Translations under genes and position numbers: made by a program
The notes under the pieces: model-generated
Databases searched by the model: none
What the model saw: the letters and a program-made list of their open reading frames with translations, nothing else
Told to the model about the DNA's origin: nothing
Source: Fimbriimonadaceae bacterium
Lineage (GTDB): Bacteria > Armatimonadota > Fimbriimonadia > Fimbriimonadales > Fimbriimonadaceae
Assembly: GCA_019454665.1 (NCBI GenBank)
Contig: JACFNW010000036.1
Span: 1 to 8,996, forward strand
Direction: 5' to 3'
Length of the DNA: 8,996 nucleotides
Shown here: one piece after another, positions 1 through 5,995 of the stretch
Numbering within the stretch: the first letter of the stretch is position 1
Layout: each line of letters opens with the position of its first letter

Positions 1-776
1 CGCTCCTCGATTTGCCCGAGAAAACCGGCGGCTTTTGGCTGGCGGGCGCGCTGTTCGCCCTTGCCTTCGCCACCGCCGTCTGGTTGCGCGAGTCGCACAC
101 GCAGCGTCCCGTGGCGTCGAGCCACCTCGATGCCAGCGCGTGGCGGCGCATCCCGGGCCCGATGACGATCGCCATGGTCACGTTCGTGGGCATCGGCCTG
201 CCCATGGCGATCGTGAAGCTGTTCGCGTCGGACGTGTTCCGATTGAGCGAGGTGCAATTCGGCCTGCTGGTCGTGCCCGGAGTTGCCGCGATGGCGGGTC
301 TCTCGGTCCCCATGGCCAGACTCGGCGAGCGGCTGGGATCGAATCGGGCCGTGACCGTCGGCCTGTTGGCGTGCCTGATCGGCGTCGCCGGGTTGTGGGG
401 CTCGTCGCTGTTCCTCGATCGTTCGGCCGAATCGTGGTCGGTCACGCCTGCGGCCATCTCCGTTCTCGCTGCGGGTGCTGCGCTGACGGGTTTGGGCTTC
501 CTGCTGGCATTGCCCGCTTGGTACGCGGCGGTCAGCGACTTGGACCCTCAACGACGAGGTGCGAACACGGGCGCGATCATGGCCGCCCAAGGCGTTGGCG
601 CCATCGTGGGCGCAGCGCTCGGTTCGAGCCTGTATGGAGCGGTCGAGCACCTCGGCCCCTTGGGGGCGCGCTACGCACCCTTTGCCGGGTGCGCGATCTG
701 CGTGGGCGCGGGGTGGCTGCTCAGCCTGGCGCTCATGCTTCCTCGGAGTCGCGGGTCTCGAAGTCCCAACGCTTGA
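1..776 (+). CDS. MFS transporter, C-terminal part (5' end outside window)
   Basis: This is the C-terminal part of an integral membrane transporter, probably major facilitator superfamily. The frame is open from base 3 (Leu-Leu-Asp-Leu-Pro-Glu...) with no credible start, so the gene begins left of the window; the TTG at 12 is only the first possible start codon in view. About seven hydrophobic segments are visible, including one at the left edge (FWLAGALFALAFATAVWL) and a final one ending in LSLALMLP. The stretch ARLGERLGSNR between two helices looks like the second copy of MFS motif A, which normally joins helices 8 and 9. This fits the second half of a 12-helix carrier. The substrate cannot be read from the sequence. 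Its last 14 codons plus stop overlap the 3' end of the convergent MFS gene, leaving no room for an intergenic terminator. MFS membership is fairly secure; the subfamily is not. Confidence 0.75.
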   Translation, partial: LLDLPEKTGGFWLAGALFALAFATAVWLRESHTQRPVASSHLDASAWRRIPGPMTIAMVTFVGIGLPMAIVKLFASDVFRLSEVQFGLLVVPGVAAMAGLSVPMARLGERLGSNRAVTVGLLACLIGVAGLWGSSLFLDRSAESWSVTPAAISVLAAGAALTGLGFLLALPAWYAAVSDLDPQRRGANTGAIMAAQGVGAIVGAALGSSLYGAVEHLGPLGARYAPFAGCAICVGAGWLLSLALMLPRSRGSRSPNA

Positions 777-1941
777 CCAGCGTCGCCACCGCTCCGACCA
801 AGACGCAACCGCCGCCGATGGCCAACGCCGTGGGCAACCCCGCATAGGACGCCACAAATCCGAGCGCCAACGCACCGAACGGGCCGAGCCCGGAAATGGC
901 CCACACGTGCATCGAGATGACGCGGCCGCGAAGGTTCTCCGGGGCGACCAACTGGAAGATCGTGTTGGTCGTGTTGAACTGCATGACCGTCGAGCCACCC
1001 AGCACGGCGAAAATGACATAGGCGACCCAAGGCACGCGAACCACCGAGAGCAGCAGGAGGCAGATCGCGATGTTCACGAGCGCGAGCCGCACCAGCCGTC
1101 CCTTGACGTGGCGATCCGTCAGCTTGTACACGGTCACCAGCCCCGTGATCGCGCCGACCCCGATGGCCGTCATGCACCACCCCAAGCCCTGCTCGCCCAG
1201 CCCCAGCAGGTCGCGGGCGATCGCGGGCATTTGCGCCAGGTAGGCCAAGCCGAACGTCGAGGTCATCGCCTCGAGTACGAAGAGGGGACGAAGCTTGGGG
1301 TGGGAGAGCGTGTAGCGAATCCCGTCCGCCAACAGCGCCTTGATGCGCCACGTCCGCTTCTGCGAGGCGCCGAGGTTGGCCCGGATCGCGAGGACGGCGC
1401 TGATCAGGCCGATGTAGCTCAGACCGTTGACGAGGTAGCACATCTTCGGGCCGAACCACGCAAGCATCTGCCCACCCAGGGCCGGGCCCAACACGCGGGC
1501 CACGTTGAACGCCATCGCATTAACCGGGACGGCGGCGGCGAGGTCTTCCTTCGGCACGACGCTGCTCACGAGCGATTGGCGGGCGGGCATCTCCAAACTC
1601 GAACTGATGCCGATCAGCAGGGCCGCGCCGAGAATATGCTCGTACCGGACGAACCCCTGCCACGTCGCGAACGCCAGGAACAACGCGCAACTCGCAAACA
1701 CCAGTTGGGTGCCGATGAGCAGGATGCGGCGGTTCACCATGTCCACCACGACGCCCGCGATCGGCCCGATGAACGAGACGGGCACCATGCCCATGAACGA
1801 GACCAGGGCCAGCTTCGCCTTGTCGCCCGTGAGGTCGTAGACCAGCCACCCCTGCGCCACGTTTTGAACCCACGAGCCGCAGAACGAGAAGAACGCGCCG
1901 AACCACAAGAGGGCGAAGTCTCTGTGGCGGAGGGCGCGCAT
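733..1941 (-). CDS. MFS transporter, MFS_3 / EntS-like efflux type
   Basis: This encodes a complete 402-residue inner-membrane carrier of usual MFS length with about 12 hydrophobic segments. The N-terminus (RALRHRDFALLWFGAFFS...GSWVQNVAQGWLVY) matches the MFS_3/DHA3-type families, as do the motif A region GPIAGVVVDMVNRR, the MPARQSLVSSVVP stretch followed by a VNAMAFNVARVLGPALGG-type helix, and PENLRGRVISMH near residue 330. Characterised relatives such as EntS export siderophores or drugs by proton antiport. That role is inferred from the family, and no siderophore or drug-resistance gene is nearby. The ATG at 1941 is supported by the conserved N-terminal motif beginning within a few residues. 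It has no properly spaced Shine-Dalgarno sequence, but a CATACT hexamer lies 7 nt upstream. It is divergent from the exported oxidoreductase-like gene across 50 bp and overlaps the neighbouring MFS gene by 44 bp at its 3' end. Confidence 0.9.
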   Translation of the reverse strand: MRALRHRDFALLWFGAFFSFCGSWVQNVAQGWLVYDLTGDKAKLALVSFMGMVPVSFIGPIAGVVVDMVNRRILLIGTQLVFASCALFLAFATWQGFVRYEHILGAALLIGISSSLEMPARQSLVSSVVPKEDLAAAVPVNAMAFNVARVLGPALGGQMLAWFGPKMCYLVNGLSYIGLISAVLAIRANLGASQKRTWRIKALLADGIRYTLSHPKLRPLFVLEAMTSTFGLAYLAQMPAIARDLLGLGEQGLGWCMTAIGVGAITGLVTVYKLTDRHVKGRLVRLALVNIAICLLLLSVVRVPWVAYVIFAVLGGSTVMQFNTTNTIFQLVAPENLRGRVISMHVWAISGLGPFGALALGFVASYAGLPTALAIGGGCVLVGAVATLVKRWDFETRDSEEA

Positions 1942-1991
1942 GACCTCTAGTATGGCGAAGCTACCCAGCGTGGGGTACCGTTCGGATAGCC
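1942..1991. promoter_or_regulatory. divergent promoter region between MFS and GH109-like genes
   Basis: This 50-bp gap must carry the start signals of two divergent genes. On the minus strand CATACT (1954 to 1949) ends 7 nt before the ATG at 1941, the distance expected if transcription starts at the A of the start codon. AGAGG also occurs there but sits only 2 nt from the ATG, too close for a normal ribosome site. On the plus strand the best candidate is TACCGT (1976-1981), 10 nt before the ATG at 1992, which is a weaker match. No TTGACA-like -35 box is clear for either. This is inference from spacing and consensus only. Confidence 0.35.
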
Positions 1992-3356
1992 ATGAGCAAG
2001 AAGCTGAACCGCCGCGAATTCCTCGCCTCCGCCGCTGCCGCCGGGGTCTCGCTCGCCTCCGCTAGGGTCGTTGCCTCCGAGTCGCAACCCGCCAGCAACG
2101 CCAGAACGATGATGGGCGTCGCCGCGCCGAAGATGGACCGCGTGCGCGTCGGGTTCATCGGGGTCGGCGCACGAGGCAGCGGACACGTTCAGCAGATGCT
2201 GCTCATTGACGGCGTGGACGTCAAGGGCATCGCCGACCTCTACCCCGACTGGGCCGAGCGCGCCGCCAAGTACTGCACGGACAAGGGCCGGCCCAAGCCC
2301 ACGATCTACGGCCCCGGAAAGGACAGCTACAAGGCGATGCTCCAACGGGACGACATTGACATCGTCATCATCGCCACGCCTTGGGAAGAGCACGCGCGGA
2401 TGGCCGTGGACGCGATGAACAACGGCAAACACGCGTTCATCGAGGTGCCTGCGTGCCTGACCATCGAAGAGTGCTGGAAGCTGGTGGACACGTCCGAGAA
2501 GACGCGCAAGCTGTGCATGATGATGGAGAACGTCAACTACGGGCGCGAGGAACTGGCCGTGCTCAACATGTGCCGCCTGGGCGTGTTCGGCGAACTCCTG
2601 CACGGAGAGGCCGCTTACATCCACGACCTGCGCGGCCAGATGCACGAAGTCGAGCGGGGCACGGGTTCGTGGCGCACGCCCCACTACATGAAGCGGAACG
2701 GCAACCTGTATCCGACGCATGGCCTGGGCCCCGTCGCGCAGTACATGAACATCAACCGAGGCGACCGGCTGGACTACCTTTCCAGCATGAGCTGCAACGC
2801 CCGCGTCCGCGAAATCTACGCCAAGAAGAACTTCCCCGCCGACCACAAGTGGAACAAGGGCAAGTTCGTGTGCGGCGACATCAACACCACGATGATCAAG
2901 ACCGCGATGGGCAAGACGATCATGGTGCAGTGGGACGAGCAACTGCCGCGCCCCTACACGCGCCACAACCTGATCCAAGGCACCAAGGGCGTTTGGGGCG
3001 GATTCCCCAACCGCGTCGTCATCGAAGGCGAGACGCCCAGCACCGAGCGATGGGTGGAGCGCGAGAACCTGCGAGCCGTCATCGAGAAGTACGACCATCC
3101 CTTGTGGAAGCGCATCGCCAACGACCCGGCCAACCAAGGCGGCCACGGCGGCATGGATTTCATCATGCTGTGGCGCATCGTCTACTGCCTGCGCAACGGA
3201 CTTCCGCTCGACCAGGACGTGTACGATGCCGCCGCATGGACGGCCGTCGCGCCCCTTTCCGAACGGTCGGTCGCCCGACGCGGACAGGTGCAAGACGTGC
3301 CCGACTTCACGCGCGGGGCATGGAAGACGGGCACGCCGCTGGGCATCGTGAGCTGA
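1992..3356 (+). CDS. Tat-exported Gfo/Idh/MocA family protein, GH109 glycosidase-like
   Basis: This is a 454-residue protein with a twin-arginine signal (NRREFLASAAAAGVSLASA, residues 6-24), so it is probably exported folded with its cofactor. A Rossmann domain follows from about residue 50, with the dinucleotide motif GVGARG at 57-62 and Ala-Asp at 81-82. EVPA at 151-154 replaces the usual EKP of Gfo/Idh/MocA dehydrogenases. Downstream blocks MMENVNYGREEL (177-188), GNLYPTHGLGPVAQ (237-250) and RPYTRHNLIQGTKG (320-333) resemble glycoside hydrolase family 109. Those enzymes use tightly bound NAD in an oxidation-elimination-hydration-reduction cycle to cleave alpha-N-acetylgalactosaminides. 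The YPTH and RPY residues are, from memory, near the active site in characterised members. The true substrate is unknown, and a plain oxidoreductase remains possible. The ATG at 1992 is chosen because it gives a full Tat signal. The gene ends 12 bp from the convergent acyl-CoA dehydrogenase. Confidence 0.88.
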   Translation: MSKKLNRREFLASAAAAGVSLASARVVASESQPASNARTMMGVAAPKMDRVRVGFIGVGARGSGHVQQMLLIDGVDVKGIADLYPDWAERAAKYCTDKGRPKPTIYGPGKDSYKAMLQRDDIDIVIIATPWEEHARMAVDAMNNGKHAFIEVPACLTIEECWKLVDTSEKTRKLCMMMENVNYGREELAVLNMCRLGVFGELLHGEAAYIHDLRGQMHEVERGTGSWRTPHYMKRNGNLYPTHGLGPVAQYMNINRGDRLDYLSSMSCNARVREIYAKKNFPADHKWNKGKFVCGDINTTMIKTAMGKTIMVQWDEQLPRPYTRHNLIQGTKGVWGGFPNRVVIEGETPSTERWVERENLRAVIEKYDHPLWKRIANDPANQGGHGGMDFIMLWRIVYCLRNGLPLDQDVYDAAAWTAVAPLSERSVARRGQVQDVPDFTRGAWKTGTPLGIVS

Positions 3357-3368
3357 GCCGGCGCCGCG

Positions 3369-4487
3369 CTAGCGGAGAACCTGCTTCGCGATCACGAGGC
3401 GCTGAATCTCGCTGCATCCCTCGCCGATCTCGGTGAGTTTTGCATCGCGCCAGAGCTTTTCGACCAAGTGGGCTTGGGTCATGCCCCGCCCGCCGTGGAT
3501 CTGGATCGCACGGTTGGTCACCCGGTTCGACGTCTCGCTCGCGAAGAGCTTGGCGTAGGAGGCCTCGGTGACCACCGGCTTGCCTTCGTCGAAGAGCCAC
3601 GCGCCCTTGTGCAGCAACAGCCGAGCCGCTTCGACTTCCAGGGCGCTGTCGGCGATCATGTTCTGAACGGACTGCATGTCGGCCAGCCTGCGGTTGAACT
3701 GCTGTCGCTCCTTGGCGTAGTCCACCATGAGTTCGTAGGCCTTCTCGGCGATGCCGACGGCCATGCCGGCGATGCCGAGACGCCCGCGAAAGAGCAACCC
3801 GATCGCCTGCTCGAACTTGCACGGCGTGTGCCAAGCGACGGCATCGGTCAGCGTGAAACGAACCGTGTTCGAAGCCGAAACGCCGACCGTGTGAATGCGC
3901 TCGACGACCTGAAACCCCGGCTGGTCGGTCTCCATGAGAAACGCGGACAGCTCGGTCTCGCTGGTTCGGGCGATGACGATGATCAGCTTCGCGCGCCCCC
4001 CGTTGGTGATGAACATCTTCTCGCCGTTGAGGTGGTACCGCTCGGGCTGCCCTGGAATCGGGGTGGCGACCGTTTTCACGCGTCGCGCGTCGCTGCCCGC
4101 ATCGGGCTCGGTCAGGCCCCAAGCCATCGGGGTCGTTCCCGCCAAGACTCCGGGAAGGTACTTCTCGCGTTGCTCGGTCGAGGCGAACGACACGAAATGC
4201 GCCGAGCAAAGCGCGTTGACGGCCGCCACGTTCATCGAGAGAGCCGGGTCGCCCTTGGCGAGTTCGCGGCAGGCCTCGACGTAGGTCGTGCACGAATACC
4301 CTCGGCCCCCCATTTCGGCGGGCACGGTCATCCCTGTGAGTCCGAGTTCGGCGCAACGCAGCCAGATATCTTCGGGGAACCCACGGTCGGCTTCCCAGGC
4401 TCGGGAGTTGGGGAGGACGTAGTCCGCGACCCAGGCGCGGACATTGGCGAGGAACCGGGTCTCTTCTTCGTTGAATCGAGGGATCAT
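3369..4487 (-). CDS. acyl-CoA dehydrogenase
   Basis: This encodes a 372-residue flavoprotein of normal family length that introduces the alpha,beta double bond into acyl-CoA esters and passes electrons to ETF in the cytoplasm. The N-terminal helical domain covers about residues 1-120. The first family signature, GLTEPDAGSD, is at 124-133, and MFITNGG of the beta domain is at 158-164. The C-terminal helical domain includes KERQQFNR (259-266) and IQIHGGRGM (328-336). Glu356 in EIGEGCSEIQRLVIAK aligns with the catalytic base of MCAD/SCAD-type enzymes (YEGTSEIQ), so the protein looks active. The chain length of its substrate cannot be told, and no other beta-oxidation or ETF gene is adjacent. The ATG at 4487 fits the family N-terminus. 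A TACAAT hexamer framed by an inverted repeat lies 38 nt upstream, so the gene probably has its own promoter even though the lipoprotein gene precedes it on the same strand. Confidence 0.95.
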   Translation of the reverse strand: MIPRFNEEETRFLANVRAWVADYVLPNSRAWEADRGFPEDIWLRCAELGLTGMTVPAEMGGRGYSCTTYVEACRELAKGDPALSMNVAAVNALCSAHFVSFASTEQREKYLPGVLAGTTPMAWGLTEPDAGSDARRVKTVATPIPGQPERYHLNGEKMFITNGGRAKLIIVIARTSETELSAFLMETDQPGFQVVERIHTVGVSASNTVRFTLTDAVAWHTPCKFEQAIGLLFRGRLGIAGMAVGIAEKAYELMVDYAKERQQFNRRLADMQSVQNMIADSALEVEAARLLLHKGAWLFDEGKPVVTEASYAKLFASETSNRVTNRAIQIHGGRGMTQAHLVEKLWRDAKLTEIGEGCSEIQRLVIAKQVLR

Positions 4488-4513
4488 GCGTCACCATGCC
4501 GGAGCAACGATGC

Positions 4514-4544
4514 GGCGGCGACCCGATTGTACTGGCTCGCCGCC
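4514..4544. promoter_or_regulatory. 8-bp inverted repeat framing a -10-like box: promoter/operator candidate
   Basis: GGCGGCGA (4514-4521) and TCGCCGCC (4537-4544) form a perfect 8-bp inverted repeat with a 15-bp centre. TACAAT on the minus strand (4531 to 4526) lies almost at the exact centre, so the symmetry flanks the predicted -10 box of the acyl-CoA dehydrogenase gene. The octamer CTCGCCGC of the outer arm recurs 10 bp away (4536-4543 and 4546-4553), about one helical turn, over the expected -35 position, where no TTGACA-like sequence is seen. This layout would suit a dimeric repressor such as the TetR-type regulators common for acyl-CoA genes. No T-tract follows on either strand, so it is a poor terminator. 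Confidence 0.4.
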
Positions 4545-4570
4545 TCTCGCCGCTGGCCCGGACGCGTCCC

Positions 4571-5866
4571 TCAGCCTCCGTAGAAGAAGTCGGACAGGTC
4601 GGACAGGGTGATGCCGGTGTCGTCGTTCGCGTACCCGACCACGAGGTAGTAGTAGATCTTGCCGAACTCGAGACTCGGCCCCGTGTACGCCAGGCTGTCG
4701 TTGTTTGTCCGGGCACTCGCCCAGAAGGGCGTCACGCCGATTGCGGGGTAGCTCGAGAACACGAGCACCTGGTACTGGGTCGCATGGGCGGCACGGTTCC
4801 AGCGGAATGTGAGCGGATCGAGCGGCGTGCGAAGGGTGAGTTCGCCCAAGACGCGTGCGGACACCACGCTCGACGGGCTCGACTCGCCGTTCACGCCGTC
4901 CGGGTATTGCGAGTTGATCGAGGTCAGCCGGTAGTAGTACGGGTTTCCGATGCGCAGCTCGTCGCTGAAGTCGGCGTAGAACTCGGCGAGCGGGTCGCGC
5001 AGGAAGTCCACGGCCTCGAACGGGCCGAAGCTGGCGTTCGCGCGATAGACGCCGTACCCCAGCAGGTTCAAGCTGTCCACGAAGTTCCAGTAGAGGTCAA
5101 TCTCGATGAACGTCCCCGGAATCTCGCGGCCGACGCCCCCGCGCCGCAGTTGGGTCCGCTCGGGCTTGAGGAGGTTCTTGACGGATTCGAACACGACGCC
5201 ATCGGCGGACCGCGTGGTGGGGGTGGTCCAGGCCATGGCGCTGCGCATGGTCGGCGCGGGGAGACGGGGATCGCCCGCCTCGCTGAGCACGAAGTTCAGG
5301 GTCCGCGTCTCGCCCGCCGCCAGGTTGAACGAGATGTCGTCGCTGACGAAGCCGGGAGCGCTCGCCTGAGCGTAATAGTCCAAACCGGCCTGAAGTCTGG
5401 GCAATCGGTATTCGCCCTCGGAGTCGGAGATCGCCACGACGCTCGCCAGCCCTGCGTTGATCGCGAAGATCTTGACGCCCTTCATGCGGTTGCCCGAACG
5501 ATTGGTCACAACGCCCCGAATCGTGGCCTGCTGACTGGTTCGCACGACCGGGATGTTGACGCTCTTGGTGCGTTCGTTCTCGAACACGAGGGCGACCGTT
5601 TCGCCGCTGAACGACACGCCGTCTTGGGTCACTTCGGCGCGAACGGGCACGTCTCCCGTGCGCACACCGTCCAGAATGTACACGCCCGAGGGGTTGGTGA
5701 AGCCCTGGGCATCGCCCGCCGTGACCAACGCCCCGCGAACCGGGTTGCCGTTCACGTCGGTGACGTTTCCGGCGACTTGGCCGACACCTGCACCTTCACC
5801 ACCCTTGCCACCGCAACCGACGATCGCCAAAGCGAGCAGGGACCAACCAAGCCACACGTGCTTCAT
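4571..5866 (-). CDS. lipoprotein with two carboxypeptidase-regulatory-like and two Fn3-like domains
   Basis: This is a 431-residue predicted lipoprotein. The frame is open 17 codons further upstream (ATG at 5917), but the ATG at 5866 gives a proper signal: MKHVWLGWSLLALAIVGC with lipobox IVGC, so Cys18 would be lipidated. A Gly-rich linker follows. Two beta-sandwich repeats of the CarboxypepD_reg/Cna-B-like kind are seen at about 31-108 (VAGNVTDVNGNPVRGALVTA...GVYILDGV) and 115-195 (TIRGVVTNRSGNRMKGVKIF...GEYRLPRL). The C-terminal half has two fibronectin-III-like units, about 252-337 (IDLYW...GYGVYRA...YYYRLTSIN) and 341-431 (LTFRW...YQVLVFSS...YYYLVVGY). Such domains usually bind partners or carbohydrate at the cell surface; no catalytic motif is visible and the function is unknown. 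It diverges from a secreted-protein gene across 129 bp and precedes the acyl-CoA dehydrogenase on the same strand by 83 bp. Confidence 0.85.
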   Translation of the reverse strand: MKHVWLGWSLLALAIVGCGGKGGEGAGVGQVAGNVTDVNGNPVRGALVTAGDAQGFTNPSGVYILDGVRTGDVPVRAEVTQDGVSFSGETVALVFENERTKSVNIPVVRTSQQATIRGVVTNRSGNRMKGVKIFAINAGLASVVAISDSEGEYRLPRLQAGLDYYAQASAPGFVSDDISFNLAAGETRTLNFVLSEAGDPRLPAPTMRSAMAWTTPTTRSADGVVFESVKNLLKPERTQLRRGGVGREIPGTFIEIDLYWNFVDSLNLLGYGVYRANASFGPFEAVDFLRDPLAEFYADFSDELRIGNPYYYRLTSINSQYPDGVNGESSPSSVVSARVLGELTLRTPLDPLTFRWNRAAHATQYQVLVFSSYPAIGVTPFWASARTNNDSLAYTGPSLEFGKIYYYLVVGYANDDTGITLSDLSDFFYGG

Positions 5867-5995
5867 ACCGTGATTGTACGCTTCAACGGGGGTGCCGTTT
5901 CGTCCGGGGCCCGACATGTCCCGCGTGAAAAGTCATCGCGATCCCGGGACCCACCGAATCTCTCGGGCTTCCGATTCGTCCACAATGGCAGAATC
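5867..5995. promoter_or_regulatory. divergent promoter region, leaderless-type -10 boxes
   Basis: This is a 129-bp gap between two divergent genes for exported proteins. On the minus strand TACAAT (5878 to 5873) is followed by 6 nt and then the lipoprotein ATG at 5866, so transcription would start at or beside the A of the ATG. On the plus strand CACAAT (5981-5986) is followed by 9 nt and the ATG at 5996. Neither start has a Shine-Dalgarno sequence in front. Neither hexamer has a TTGACA-like partner at 16-18 bp. The plus-strand frame runs open through this gap, but its only upstream ATG/GTG/TTG here is the GTG at 5869. Confidence 0.4.

Noticed and set aside
1211..1228. A short tandem repeat (TCGCGGGC twice, 10-bp period) containing GCGATCGC.
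   Set aside because: It lies inside the MFS coding region, encodes ordinary residues (PAIARDL), and occurs again only by similar GC-rich codon use in murB.
559..1950. A 463-codon plus-strand open frame opposite the second MFS gene.
   Set aside because: It has Arg/His/Gln/Asp-rich, low-complexity translation typical of antisense frames in GC-rich genes; the minus-strand MFS protein is clearly the real product.
1947..3293. A 448-codon minus-strand open frame opposite the GH109-like gene.
   Set aside because: It shows the same antisense signature (Val/His/Ala/Arg rich, no domain), while the plus strand encodes a well-conserved enzyme.
2112..3356. A later start (Met40/Met41 region) for the GH109-like protein, giving a cytoplasmic form.
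   Set aside because: The upstream codons form a textbook twin-arginine signal beginning at the ATG at 1992, which would not arise by chance.
3357..3368. A palindrome CGGCGCCG (3359-3366) between the convergent GH109-like and acyl-CoA dehydrogenase genes as a shared terminator.
   Set aside because: It is only 8 bp with no room for a loop and no T-run on either side, so it cannot form a stable terminator hairpin.
5943..5949. CCCGGGA upstream of the secreted-protein gene, also found at 8589-8595 before the last gene, as a shared upstream element.
   Set aside because: The distances to the -10-like boxes differ (about 31 and 6 bp), and such GC palindromes are expected by chance in this composition.
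4496..5995. A 500-codon open stretch on the plus strand in front of the secreted-protein gene, which would make an 855-residue fusion.
   Set aside because: It is the exact antisense of the lipoprotein gene, is rich in Arg/His/Glu/Val with no recognisable domain, and the real gene opens with a signal peptide at 5996.
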